Assembly: GCA_012799975.1 (NCBI GenBank)
Contig: JAAZKF010000038.1
Location: forward strand, 1 to 34,355
From: Burkholderiales bacterium
GTDB taxonomy: Bacteria > Vulcanimicrobiota > Xenobia > Xenobiales > Xenobiaceae
DNA: 34,355 nucleotides
Reading direction: 5' to 3'
Made by a program: the position numbers and the translations under genes. The notes under the pieces were generated by a model that worked only from the letters and a program-made list of their open reading frames with translations, made no database searches and was not told the origin of the DNA. How positions within the stretch are numbered: the first letter of the stretch is position 1; every line of letters starts with the position of its first letter. Positions 8,574-17,395 of this stretch are shown piece by piece.

Positions 8574-10115
8574 ATGGACACGCTCGTAACCCAACTCGAC
8601 CGGCTCCCCTTGCTGAGTCTGGTCACCCTGGCGCCCCTGGCCGGGGCCCTGATAATCCTGTTCCTTCCCGAGCGCTCGGTGCGCGCCATCCAGACCGTGG
8701 CGCTCCTGGCTACGGGCTTCTCGCTGGCCCTGGCCGGATGGCTCTACGCCCGGATGAGTGCCTTCCCCGACTCCACCGGCTTCCTCTGGCAGGAACTCCA
8801 TCCCTGGGTGCCAGAGCTCGGCATGCAATACCACCTGGGAGTAGACGGGTTGTCGATGCCGATGGTCCTGCTCTCTGGGATCATCTGTTTCACTGCAGCC
8901 TTCATCTCGCTGCAGATCGATTTCCGCCACAAGGAATACTTCGCCCTGGCCTTGACGGCGATGACCGGGGTCTTCGGGGTCTTCACCTCACTGGATCTCT
9001 TCTTGCTGATCCTGTTCTATGAGATGGCCAGCATCCCGATGTTCTTCCTGGTCGGGATCTGGGGTTCGGACAAAGCCGGGCTGGGCAAGCCCATCCGCCG
9101 CCAGGACGCGGCCATGAAACTCCTGCTCTATCTGCAGTTGGGCGGTGGCCTGGTCCTGCTGGGCATCTTCGGGCTGTACTTCCTGTCGGGTCTGAAGACC
9201 TTCGACTATCCCGAACTGCTGCGCGCCACCCTGGCCCGCGATCACCAGTACTGGCTCTTCCTGCTTATCTTCCTGGGCTTCGCCATCGAAGCGGGGCTGG
9301 TCCCCTTCCATACCTGGCTTCCCGACGGTCACTCCTCGGCACCCACGGCCTTGTCCATGCTGCTGGCCGGGGTGCTGCTGAAGATGGGTGGCTACGGCAT
9401 CCTGCGCGTGGCCGTGGGCCTGCTGCCCGAGGGAGCCCGGATCTGGCTTCCGTTGATCGGGGTCATGGCGGTCGTGAACATCCTGTACGGGGCCCTATGC
9501 GCCCTGAGACAGACCGACATCAAGCTGATGATCGCCTACTCGTCGGTAAGCCACATGGGCATCGTCTTCCTGGGCACCTCCAGCATGGCCTGGCCCGGGG
9601 TCGGCACCGGAGCCATCTTCGGCGCCACCGGAGCCGTCTTCCAGATGTTCTCGCACGGCGTGATCACCGCACTCCTCTTCGGCCTGGCCGGAACGGTCTA
9701 CCTGATCACCCACTCCCGCGACATGACCCGCTGGGGCGGACTGGCCAGCCGGATGCCTTGGCTGGCCACGGTCTACACCCTGGGCGCCCTGGGCTCGCTG
9801 GGCCTGCCCGGGATGTCGGGCTTCGTGGCGGAGTTGATGGTTTTCCTGGGGACCTGGCAGCAACGCCCGGTCCTGGCGGCCCTGGCCATCTGTGGGCTGG
9901 TGATCACCGCCACCTACCTGCTGCGCTCGGTACAGTTTGCTTTCTATGGACCGCTGAATCCCCGGTTCGCCGAGGTCCGCGACGCGCTCCCCACCGAGAA
10001 ACTGCCCCTGGGTCTGCTGGCCCTGACCACCCTGGTCCTGGGCCTGGCCCCCCGTCTGCTGACCGACGTCACGACGCCGGCCCTGCAGGCCCTCCTCGAG
10101 CGGCTGGCTTCCTGA
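8574..10115 (+). CDS. nuoM: NADH-quinone oxidoreductase subunit M
   Basis: Second Mrp-type proton pump of the membrane arm, 513 residues, the normal length. It has FYEMASIPMFFLVGIWG with the pump glutamate and PFHTWLPDGHSSAPTALSMLLAGVLLKMGGYG, a signature that separates NuoM from NuoL and NuoN. The ATG 8574 start lies 61 nt after nuoL. That gap could hold a weak site but shows no clear hairpin. Confidence 0.94.
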   Translation: MDTLVTQLDRLPLLSLVTLAPLAGALIILFLPERSVRAIQTVALLATGFSLALAGWLYARMSAFPDSTGFLWQELHPWVPELGMQYHLGVDGLSMPMVLLSGIICFTAAFISLQIDFRHKEYFALALTAMTGVFGVFTSLDLFLLILFYEMASIPMFFLVGIWGSDKAGLGKPIRRQDAAMKLLLYLQLGGGLVLLGIFGLYFLSGLKTFDYPELLRATLARDHQYWLFLLIFLGFAIEAGLVPFHTWLPDGHSSAPTALSMLLAGVLLKMGGYGILRVAVGLLPEGARIWLPLIGVMAVVNILYGALCALRQTDIKLMIAYSSVSHMGIVFLGTSSMAWPGVGTGAIFGATGAVFQMFSHGVITALLFGLAGTVYLITHSRDMTRWGGLASRMPWLATVYTLGALGSLGLPGMSGFVAELMVFLGTWQQRPVLAALAICGLVITATYLLRSVQFAFYGPLNPRFAEVRDALPTEKLPLGLLALTTLVLGLAPRLLTDVTTPALQALLERLAS

Positions 10116-10161
10116 AACCGGCCATGCTCCGAATCGACACCGACCGAAAAGAGAGACCGTC

Positions 10162-11673
10162 GTGACAAACGCGCTGACGATGCTGCAGGCCCTGGCCCCG
10201 GAGGCGGTGGTGGCCACCACGGCCTTCCTGGTGCTGGGCCTGGACCTGCGCCGCAATCCGAACCCCCGGGCCCAGTCCACGGTGGCCATCCTGGGCCTTC
10301 TGGCCGGAGCCCTGGCCACCATCCCGGACTGGCTGGACACCACCGCCAGCGGCACCGCCTTGACCCTGTGGGGTGGTATCTTCCTGGCCGACCCCCTGTC
10401 GGTGGTCTTCCGGTCCCTGGCCTGCGTGACCGGGGCAGTGGTCCTGCTCTTCTCGATCGATCCGGTGGAAGCCGAACGGCGGAATCCCGGAGACTTCGTC
10501 ACCCTGGTCCCCTTCGTGGTCCTGGGGCTGATGCTCTCGGTCTCGGCCGGCGAACTCCTGACCTTCTTCGTGGCCTTCGAAATCATCTCTTTGCCCCTCT
10601 ACCTGATGGCTGCCTGGAACAAGGACGAAAGGGCCTCGGCAGAGGCCGGAATCAAATACTTCGTCACCGGTGCGGTCTCATCTGCGGTGATGTTGTACGG
10701 CATCAGCCTGGTCTTCGGGACCCTGGGGACCACCTTCTTCAGCCAGATCGCTACGCGCTATGAGGCCCTGGTCGACCCGCCCCAGGCCTTCGTCCTGGGA
10801 AGCCTGATGATCCTGGCCGCCCTGGGCTTCAAGATCGCCGCCGTTCCTTTCCACGTCTGGGCTCCAGACGTCTACCAGGGTGCCCCGCGACCCTCGGCGA
10901 TGTTCATCTCCACCGCCCCCAAGGCCGCCATGGTAGCCGTCATGCTGCGCCTCTTCTGGGGGGCTCTGGCCCTGCAAGGCCGCGACTTCCGGCTGGCCGA
11001 AACCTGGATGGTGCTCCTGGCGGTCATGGCCATCCTCTCGATGTTCTGGGGGAACCTGGTGGCCCTGGTCCAGAGCGATATCCGACGCCTGATGGCCTGC
11101 TCGGGAATCGCCCACATCGGCTACACCCTGCTGGGCGTACTGGCCGCCTCCCGAGCCGGAGCCGAGCTGGAAGGCGCCGCAGCAGCCATCTACTATGTGG
11201 TGGTCTACAGTTTCGCGAACCTGGCGGCCTGGGGCGTGATCGTGCTGGTCGGATGGCGCACCGGCAGCGACCGGATCGAGGATTATGCGGGCCTGGCCCG
11301 GCGCAGCCCGTTCCTGGCCTTCGCCTTGTTGATCTCGTTGCTGTCGCTGGCGGGGGTCCCGCCCCTGGCCGGGTTCCTGGGCAAGTTCTACCTGTTCCGC
11401 GCTCTCTGGGAAGCCCAGCCAGCCTGGTGGTGGATGGTCCTGATCGGCATCGTCAACTCTGTGATCTCGCTGTATTACTACTTCGGAATCCTCAAGCCCG
11501 TCTACTTCGGGGAACCCGGGGCAGAGGACTCTCCCCTGCCTGTACCCTGGCGGTTCCGGGCGGGTCTGCTGGTCTGCCTGGCCGTGATCATGGTCCTGGG
11601 GCTCTGTCCCGAGTTGACCCACATGACCATGGAAGCCGGTGCCGCCGTGCTGGCCCAGCCCGGGACTCACTGA
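10162..11673 (+). CDS. nuoN: NADH-quinone oxidoreductase subunit N
   Basis: Third Mrp-type proton pump, 503 residues, last gene of the nuo run. It has FEIISLPLYLMAAWNKD with the pump glutamate and PFHVWAPDVYQGAPRPSAMFISTAPKAAMVAVMLR, diagnostic of NuoN. The start is GTG 10162, preceded by AAAAGAGAGACC. The next gene starts 72 nt downstream without an obvious terminator, so read-through is possible. Confidence 0.94.
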   Translation: MTNALTMLQALAPEAVVATTAFLVLGLDLRRNPNPRAQSTVAILGLLAGALATIPDWLDTTASGTALTLWGGIFLADPLSVVFRSLACVTGAVVLLFSIDPVEAERRNPGDFVTLVPFVVLGLMLSVSAGELLTFFVAFEIISLPLYLMAAWNKDERASAEAGIKYFVTGAVSSAVMLYGISLVFGTLGTTFFSQIATRYEALVDPPQAFVLGSLMILAALGFKIAAVPFHVWAPDVYQGAPRPSAMFISTAPKAAMVAVMLRLFWGALALQGRDFRLAETWMVLLAVMAILSMFWGNLVALVQSDIRRLMACSGIAHIGYTLLGVLAASRAGAELEGAAAAIYYVVVYSFANLAAWGVIVLVGWRTGSDRIEDYAGLARRSPFLAFALLISLLSLAGVPPLAGFLGKFYLFRALWEAQPAWWWMVLIGIVNSVISLYYYFGILKPVYFGEPGAEDSPLPVPWRFRAGLLVCLAVIMVLGLCPELTHMTMEAGAAVLAQPGTH

Positions 11674-11745
11674 ACTACCACCTCCCCCTGTGAGCTCCGG
11701 GCCCGGAAAGGGCTCCAGCCCACCACCGGAAGAAGCGGGGCCTCA

Positions 11746-12963
11746 ATGGCAGAGCAGAACGTCGCCATCGTGGGAGGCGGACCGGCCGGCCTGATGGCGG
11801 CCGAGGTCCTGAGTCAACGCGGGCTTGGAGTCGAGGTCTTCGACCGGATGCCCACGATGGGCCGGAAGTTCCTCATGGCTGGTCGAGGCGGTTTGAACCT
11901 GACCTCCGGCCAGCCACTGGACCTGTTCCTGGAACGATTCCACCCCCCTTGCAGGCAACTCCGGGATGCGCTGCGAGCCTTCGGTCCCGAGGCCGTGCGC
12001 CACTGGGCCAAAGGCCTCGGTATCGAGACCTTCGTAGGCACCTCGGGGCGGGTCTTCCCCCTCGACATGAAGGCGGCTCCCCTGCTGCGCGCCTGGGTGA
12101 ACCGCCTGCGGCGGGACGGCGTCCGGTTCCACACCCACCACCGATGGGTGGGCTGGAGCCCGGGGTTGGATCTGCACTTCGAGACGCCCGCGGGCCCCAG
12201 ACTCAGCAGACCGTCGGCAGCCATCCTGGCCACCGGGGGGGGCAGTTGGAGTCGGCTGGGTTCGGACGGTACCTGGGTCCCGTTGCTGGCCGACCAGGGC
12301 ATCGGGGTCTCTCCCCTGCGCCCCTCCAACTGCGGCTTCGAGGTTTCCTGGAGCCCGCACTTCTGCGAGCGCTTCGCCGGCGTCCCGGTCAAGTCGGTAA
12401 CGGCTCGAATCCCCGGAGGCAAACCTCGCCAGGGCGAATTCGTGGTCACGAAATTCGGGGTGGAGGGGAGCCTGATCTACTCGTTCTCAGCGGCCCTACG
12501 AGACGAAATCGAAAGGTCGGGCCAGGCCCGGCTACTGCTGGACCTCCTTCCTGGCCGCGACCTGCGCCGCCTGAAACAGGAGTTGTCGGTCCCGCGGGGC
12601 TCGCGTTCCTTCTCCGAGCACCTGCGCCGGCGTACGGGACTCCGGGGGGTCCAGGCGGGGCTGCTCCGTGAAGGGCTCTCCCCGGAGGAACTGAGCCATC
12701 CCGAGAGGCTGGCCCGAGGTCTCAAGGAACTGCCCCTGGTGCTGATCGCCCCCCGCCCCCTGGAGGAGGCGATCAGCACCGCCGGAGGGGTCCGCTTCGA
12801 AGAGTTGGACGAGCGCCTCATGCTGCGAGGGGTTCCCGGTCTCTTCTGCGCCGGGGAGATGCTGGACTGGGAGGCTCCGACCGGAGGCTATCTCCTGACC
12901 GGTTGCCTGGCCACGGGGCGCCGGGCCGGAGAGGGGGCGGCCGACTGGCTGGAAGGCCGGTAG
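11746..12963 (+). CDS. FAD-dependent flavoprotein, HI0933/PP_4765 family
   Basis: The 405-residue product starts with a Rossmann FAD-binding motif VAIVGGGPAGLMAAE and the family block GRKFLMAGRGGLNLTSG. SGRVFPLDMKAAPLLRAWVNRLRRDGV resembles the PP_4765 subgroup (TIGR03862) more than BaiN/YhiN proper. The C-terminal GLFCAGEMLDWEAPTGGYLLTGCLATGRRAGEGAADWLEG closes the FAD site. The physiological substrate of this subgroup is not established as far as I know; it is predicted to be a cytoplasmic oxidoreductase. It follows nuoN by 72 nt in the same direction and converges on the lipoprotein gene. Confidence 0.82.
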   Translation: MAEQNVAIVGGGPAGLMAAEVLSQRGLGVEVFDRMPTMGRKFLMAGRGGLNLTSGQPLDLFLERFHPPCRQLRDALRAFGPEAVRHWAKGLGIETFVGTSGRVFPLDMKAAPLLRAWVNRLRRDGVRFHTHHRWVGWSPGLDLHFETPAGPRLSRPSAAILATGGGSWSRLGSDGTWVPLLADQGIGVSPLRPSNCGFEVSWSPHFCERFAGVPVKSVTARIPGGKPRQGEFVVTKFGVEGSLIYSFSAALRDEIERSGQARLLLDLLPGRDLRRLKQELSVPRGSRSFSEHLRRRTGLRGVQAGLLREGLSPEELSHPERLARGLKELPLVLIAPRPLEEAISTAGGVRFEELDERLMLRGVPGLFCAGEMLDWEAPTGGYLLTGCLATGRRAGEGAADWLEGR

Positions 12964-12994
12964 GTCCGTAGCCGAGGCCTCCCCCCCAAAGGCA

Positions 12995-13026
12995 GGCGGC
13001 CCCACCTCCGCAGAGGCAGGGCCGCC
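12995..13026. terminator. Bidirectional terminator-like hairpin between convergent genes
   Basis: An 8-bp GC stem GGCGGCCC/GGGCCGCC encloses a second stem CCTC-CGCA-GAGG, within the 97-nt gap between the flavoprotein (plus) and the lipoprotein (minus). There is a C-run before it (12980-12987) but no U-tract on either strand. The position between convergent stops supports a terminator role; the missing U-tract leaves some doubt. Confidence 0.55.
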
Positions 13027-13060
13027 GGGGGAGTCCCGGAATGGCCGATGGGCCTTCGGG

Positions 13061-14677
13061 CTACCAGCCGTAGAAGGACTCGGTCTGTCCGTCCCTCTCC
13101 AGCTTGCGCGACCAGGTATTGCTGTGTTCCTGACCGGCCTCGTTGCGCCAGGTGACCTTGATGTTGTAGGTCCGGCCCAAGATGGCGCCGCCCGCCGTCA
13201 ACTGGTTATAGGCGTTGCCGGTATCGCTGTACCAGGAGTTGGACCAGCGCTCCGAGTAATTGCCCTGCTCGAAGATCTCGATCCTGCTGACCCAGTAGCG
13301 GGTGTCCCCATAGTAGGGATAGCCGCGGACAATCAATTTCCCGGTGGCCTCCCCTCCGTCGCCGCCGCCGCCCGCGGTGGGAGCCAGTTCGACCAGGACC
13401 GAGCGGGTGGTTCCGGCCATGATGGTGACCTGTCCGACGGCGGTCTGGTGACCGATGAGGGTGACGTAGACCAGGTGGTCTCCAGCGGGGATACCATCGA
13501 TGCGGAACTCCCCGTTGGCGTCCGAAACCGCGTTATGACCGCTGTCTATCATGACCTGGGCCCCAGACAGGGGGACGCCTGAGGTATTCCGGACCAGGCC
13601 GGTCAGCGACCCGGTAGAGCCGTACCCGGCGTTGCCCACAGTGACGGGCATCCTATTGCTGGGGTAGCGGTTGACCATGACCACGAGGTTGCCGGCTGAA
13701 AGGCCTGCCGGAACGGTGAAGCGGATCCGGTTGGGCGCCCAGCTCAGGATGTTGTCGTTGGGGATGGCCACACCCCGGACCGACACGACCCCGGTAGCTG
13801 CATCACCCAGGCCCGTCCCGACGACTTCGATGGCATTCCCGGCCGTGAGCACCGTGGTGGAGAGTGAAGTGATGTTGGGCAGCGGGTTGGGCGGAACCAC
13901 GTTCATGTTGAGCTCCGCCTCGGTCCAGGCGAAGATCCAGCAGCCGACCTGGGGTTGGAGGACCACCGCAGGCCCCATCAGGTCCTGGAGGGCGTAATTG
14001 TCTCCCTGCCGGAAATACAGGTAACGGTAGATCCAGGCCGCGCCCGCCGTCAAGTCGTCCGTGGCGGCCTCTTCGAGAACCCGGGTGGAGCCGGCCTGAC
14101 GCGTCACGGTCATCGAGCGGGTCGCCAGGTTGTTGACCGAGGGGCAGCCCAGCAGGTTCCAGCCCGCCTGCAGATGGGCCGTGGTCACCGAACCGGTGTT
14201 GTCCGGTCCCTGCACCGACACGGCGATGGGCTGATCCGCATAGGCCCAGTAGGCGCGAGTGGTGTCCAAGGAACCCGGGTTGTTAACCGGGTCCACGTAG
14301 ACGTAGCCGGTTCCCTCGTAGGTGCACAACTGGTAGGTGAACCCGAAGGCCGAAGTCACCGATTCCAAGGGGAAGGAGATCAGACTCCAACCAGCGGGCA
14401 GGTTGTAGTTGACCTGGCGGCCCAGGACCTCTTCAGGCGACGCTTCCCGGGTCTGTCGGGTCATGGGAGGCGGGGCTGCAGGAGGTCCGGGAGCCACGGC
14501 CGGCGAGAGCGGATCGATCACTCCGCCGCCACCGTCGGGGAGTGGAATCTGGGGGATCTCGGCCATGCCGACGCCGCCTCCTCCTCCTCCACCGCAACCG
14601 GAGAGGAACAGTCCCGCTGCCAGGAAAAGCAGGACCGCCACAACACGAAATGCCAGATGCGTGAACCTCAAGGCCAT
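13061..14677 (-). CDS. Large secreted lipoprotein with TIG-like and carboxypeptidase-regulatory-like domains
   Basis: Starting at ATG 14677 the product has 538 residues. It opens with a lipoprotein signal (MALRFTHLAFRVVAVLLFLAAGLFLSGC) whose lipobox LSGC is followed by a Gly-rich spacer and a Pro-rich linker. Two related segments, LPAGWSLISFPL and LQAGWNLLGCP, sit in the N-terminal half. They are followed by a TIG/IPT-like beta domain (about 265-350) and a carboxypeptidase-regulatory-like beta-sandwich (about 360-440, GLVRNTSGVPLSGAQVMI...DANGEFRIDGIPAGDHLVYVTL), and a C-terminal beta-rich domain. The role is unknown; surface binding or adhesion is plausible. A GTG at 14701 would add eight residues. 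GGAGGT lies only one base before ATG 14677, which leaves the start uncertain. A -10-like TACAAT occurs on this strand at 14756-14761. Confidence 0.8.
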   Translation of the reverse strand: MALRFTHLAFRVVAVLLFLAAGLFLSGCGGGGGGGVGMAEIPQIPLPDGGGGVIDPLSPAVAPGPPAAPPPMTRQTREASPEEVLGRQVNYNLPAGWSLISFPLESVTSAFGFTYQLCTYEGTGYVYVDPVNNPGSLDTTRAYWAYADQPIAVSVQGPDNTGSVTTAHLQAGWNLLGCPSVNNLATRSMTVTRQAGSTRVLEEAATDDLTAGAAWIYRYLYFRQGDNYALQDLMGPAVVLQPQVGCWIFAWTEAELNMNVVPPNPLPNITSLSTTVLTAGNAIEVVGTGLGDAATGVVSVRGVAIPNDNILSWAPNRIRFTVPAGLSAGNLVVMVNRYPSNRMPVTVGNAGYGSTGSLTGLVRNTSGVPLSGAQVMIDSGHNAVSDANGEFRIDGIPAGDHLVYVTLIGHQTAVGQVTIMAGTTRSVLVELAPTAGGGGDGGEATGKLIVRGYPYYGDTRYWVSRIEIFEQGNYSERWSNSWYSDTGNAYNQLTAGGAILGRTYNIKVTWRNEAGQEHSNTWSRKLERDGQTESFYGW

Positions 14678-14857
14678 ACCTCCAAAGGATGAGCCGGTCA
14701 CCGGTCGGCCAGGCGTGACTGTCCGGGTCCCGAGTCGGCGATTCCCCCCCAGGGAATTGTACGCATCCCCCGGGATTACCTGGTTTCCGGATCATGAACT
14801 CCCCGTCCCGAAGGAGCATCGGGCCTGCCCACAAGCGTCAAACCCCGGAGCATGGCA

Positions 14858-15073
14858 CCTGAATCCGCTGCCTGGCGTGAGAACCGAGGCCATCGAGGCG
14901 GGTCCGGATGCCAGGAAGGCGTGCGTTCTGAGGAGCGGAGCGTAGTTGGAAACTACGTGAGCACCGCAGAGGTGCGCCTGACGACGCAGACGGGCCCTTC
15001 CCACCCGCACCCAGGTGTGGGTGGGACCTCAAGGGATCGACGGCCGAATGCCACGCCAGGCGGCGGATTCAGG
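14858..15073 (+). repeat. Dispersed 216-bp inverted-repeat element, copy 1
   Basis: The element begins CCTGAATCCGCTGCCTGGCG and ends with its near-perfect inverted complement (CGCCAGGCGGCGGATTCAGG). Between the ends are hairpins at GTAGTTGGAAACTAC, GCACCGCAGAGGTGC and CCCACCC...GGGTGGG. Two other copies in the window share most of the sequence in the same orientation. The bases flanking this copy are ATGGCA on both sides (14852-14857 and 15074-15079), a possible 6-bp target duplication. No transposase is encoded. It lies in the 630-nt region between the lipoprotein and pgpH starts. A non-autonomous mobile element or a mobile structured RNA are the main readings; see findings. Confidence 0.9.
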
Positions 15074-15091
15074 ATGGCAGGAGGGTTCTCG

Positions 15092-15121
15092 TTGCCATGC
15101 TCTCCGAGCTTCTGCTAGACT
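15092..15121 (+). promoter_or_regulatory. Candidate sigma70-type promoter for the pgpH-ybeY-dgkA-corC operon
   Basis: TTGCCA (15092-15097) and TAGACT (15116-15121) are separated by 18 nt and match the consensus at 5 and 4 positions. The site starts 19 nt after repeat copy 1 and would give a leader of about 180 nt before ATG 15308. The leader contains GC-rich inverted repeats (CCAGGCCCTGG). In a GC-rich genome such a match is suggestive only. Confidence 0.33.
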
Positions 15122-15307
15122 GACCCCAGGCCCTGGGGGGGCCTCCAGCCTGGGACCAAGGCTGTACCCCCGGTGGCAGCCAGGGTCTGTGACAGGGATT
15201 CCTGGATGCGCAGTCACCAGATGCCCGCTGATCGGCGTGCCTGGTATGCGAAGCCTCTGGTTGCTGGAGTTGCTGACAACGTGAACATCGACAGGCCGAG
15301 GAGTTTG

Positions 15308-17395
15308 ATGGCCCGAGCCTTCCGGAACCAATCGCTGGCCAGGATGAGCATCGCACTTCTCGCCTTCGGAACCCTGGTCCTGATCCTGACCTTGGGAGAC
15401 CTGCCCTCCTCCACCAAGATGGAGGTAGGCAAGCCCGCTTCCCGCGATGTCAAGGCCACCAGCCGGGTCGAGGTCATCGACGAGGACAGCACCCGAGAGG
15501 CCCGCCTACGCGCCGCCGAACAGGTTCCGATCATCGAGGCCTATAACCCCTTCGCCTCGAACCTAAGCGAAGAGAAGGTGATCGAGACCTTCCGTATTGT
15601 CGCCGAGATGGCGCGCTTGCGGGCCTCCGCCCGACCCGACCTGCAAAAGCTGAAGAAGCTGGAGGATCGCCTGCCCCTGGATCTGGCGCCCAATACTTTG
15701 GCGACCCTTTCCAAAGCAGCGCCCCCGGCGCTCGAACAATTGCAGAACACGACCTTCCACCTCCTGCGGGTGGTCCAGAAGGATGGAGTCCGCGAGGATA
15801 CCCTGGACCACGCCCGCCAGAGGATCCGCGAGGAAGCGGACCAATTGACCTTCCTCTCGCCTGATTACCGCGAAGCCTCCGTCCAGATCGCCTCCAAGGC
15901 CCTGGTGCCCAACACCTTCCCCGATCTGGAAGCCACCAAACAGGCTCGTCGCGCGGCTGCCGAGAAGGTCGAACCCAGCAAGAGGGTGGTCCTGCCGGGC
16001 GAAATCGTCATTCGCGAAGGCGACATCGTAGGCGAGAAGGACCTTCCCATCCTCGAGGCCCTGGGCTTCTACAAGCCTCGCCTCACCTTGCGCGGCCTGG
16101 TCTCCTACGGACTGCTGGCTGCACTCCTGGTCACCCTGGTGGCCTCCTACGCGCGGGCCTACGTGCCTCGGGTCTACCAGTCCAACATGCTGCTCTTGTT
16201 GTTGGCCTTGGTGATCCTGACCATCCTGGGGATCTCGCGCTACCTGACCACCATCTCGGTCTATCTGGCTCCCATCGCCACGGCTGCCATGCTTATCGGG
16301 ATCCTGCTGGACGGCAGTCTGGCCCTCCTGGTCACGGCCCTCTTGTCGATGTTCATCGGCATCGACACCGGCAGCCTGCCCGCCGCGGTCGTGGCCCTTA
16401 TGACCGGGACGGTGGCGGTCATGGCCGTCAACAAGGTGTGCCGCCGTTGGGATCTGGTCAAAGCCTCCCTGCTGGTCTGGGCCACCAATATCCTGGCGGT
16501 CCTGGTCTTCAGCCTGCTGGGTCATGATGGCCTGGATGGGATCGTCCGTGACACCCTCTTCTTCGGCGGACTGAACGGCCTGACCGCAGCCCTGGTGGCC
16601 ATCGGAGCCTTGCCCTTCCTGGAGAGTTTCTTCGGCATCACAACGCACATCAAACTCCTGGAACTGTCCAACCCGTCGGAGCCCGTCCTGCACCGCCTGC
16701 TGACCGAGGCTCCGGGCACCTATCAACACTCGATCATGGTCGGGAACCTGGCCGAGGCCGCTGCCCAGGCCATCGGAGCTGACGCCCTGTTGTGCCGGGT
16801 TGGAGCCTACTACCACGACATCGGCAAGATCCGCCGACCCCGCTTCTTCGTCGAAAACCAGGTCGGCCAGGAGAACCCCCATGACCGCCTGGCTCCCTCG
16901 CTCTCCAGCCTGATCATCATCTCCCACGTGAAGGACGGGCTGGAACTGGCCCGCCAGTACCGCCTGCCCGAGATCCTGACCCGTTTCATCCCCGAGCATC
17001 ACGGAACCAACCTGGTCTCCTACTTCTACCACCAGGCCCGTTCCCGTTCGACCGAGCCGATCTTCGAAGAGGACTTCCGCTACCCCGGACCCAAACCTCA
17101 ATCAAGAGAGACCGCGGTGGTCATGCTCTGCGACGGGATCGAGGCTGCCTCCCGCACCCTGCCCTCGCCGACCTCCGAGAAACTCGAGGAACTGATCAAC
17201 AAGATGGTGGATCAGGCCGTGAAGGACGGGCATCTCGACGAATGCGACCTCTCCTTGAAGGACCTCACCAACGTCAAGGAAGCCCTGGCCCGAACCCTGG
17301 CCTCGCACTATCATGGCCGGATCGAGTATCCCGACGCCGCACAGTTGGCCCCAACGCGCAAGGCCAAGGTGACCAAATTGGTGAAGAACGCGTGA
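15308..17395 (+). CDS. pgpH: 7TM-HD family cyclic-di-AMP phosphodiesterase-like protein
   Basis: Membrane-bound HD hydrolase of the PgpH/YqfF family, known to degrade c-di-AMP in Listeria and relatives. From ATG 15308 (GAGGAG four bases upstream) it has 695 residues. The order is an N-terminal helix, a periplasmic 7TMR-HDED-type region (about 40-250), seven predicted helices (about 255-445) and a cytoplasmic HD domain. HD residues include H474 (YQHSIMVGNLAEAAA), H503-D504 (YYHDIGKIRRPRFFVENQ) and the EHHG region. In-frame upstream starts exist (GTG 15281) but lack a good ribosome site. It is followed with overlap by ybeY, an arrangement common in several phyla. Confidence 0.87.
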   Translation: MARAFRNQSLARMSIALLAFGTLVLILTLGDLPSSTKMEVGKPASRDVKATSRVEVIDEDSTREARLRAAEQVPIIEAYNPFASNLSEEKVIETFRIVAEMARLRASARPDLQKLKKLEDRLPLDLAPNTLATLSKAAPPALEQLQNTTFHLLRVVQKDGVREDTLDHARQRIREEADQLTFLSPDYREASVQIASKALVPNTFPDLEATKQARRAAAEKVEPSKRVVLPGEIVIREGDIVGEKDLPILEALGFYKPRLTLRGLVSYGLLAALLVTLVASYARAYVPRVYQSNMLLLLLALVILTILGISRYLTTISVYLAPIATAAMLIGILLDGSLALLVTALLSMFIGIDTGSLPAAVVALMTGTVAVMAVNKVCRRWDLVKASLLVWATNILAVLVFSLLGHDGLDGIVRDTLFFGGLNGLTAALVAIGALPFLESFFGITTHIKLLELSNPSEPVLHRLLTEAPGTYQHSIMVGNLAEAAAQAIGADALLCRVGAYYHDIGKIRRPRFFVENQVGQENPHDRLAPSLSSLIIISHVKDGLELARQYRLPEILTRFIPEHHGTNLVSYFYHQARSRSTEPIFEEDFRYPGPKPQSRETAVVMLCDGIEAASRTLPSPTSEKLEELINKMVDQAVKDGHLDECDLSLKDLTNVKEALARTLASHYHGRIEYPDAAQLAPTRKAKVTKLVKNA

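Noticed and set aside
14852-15118. Open frames running through each repeat copy (for example 88 residues over copy 1 and a related frame over copy 3)
   Set aside because: The same translation recurs only because the DNA repeats; copies use different flanking starts, indels shift the frame in copy 2, and base changes follow pairing rather than codon rules.
15563-17101. 512-codon minus-strand open frame antisense to pgpH, and similar long antisense frames over nuoN and other genes
   Set aside because: Gln/Gly/Asp-rich low-complexity translations that mirror GC-rich coding strands; the sense strand holds well-conserved genes.
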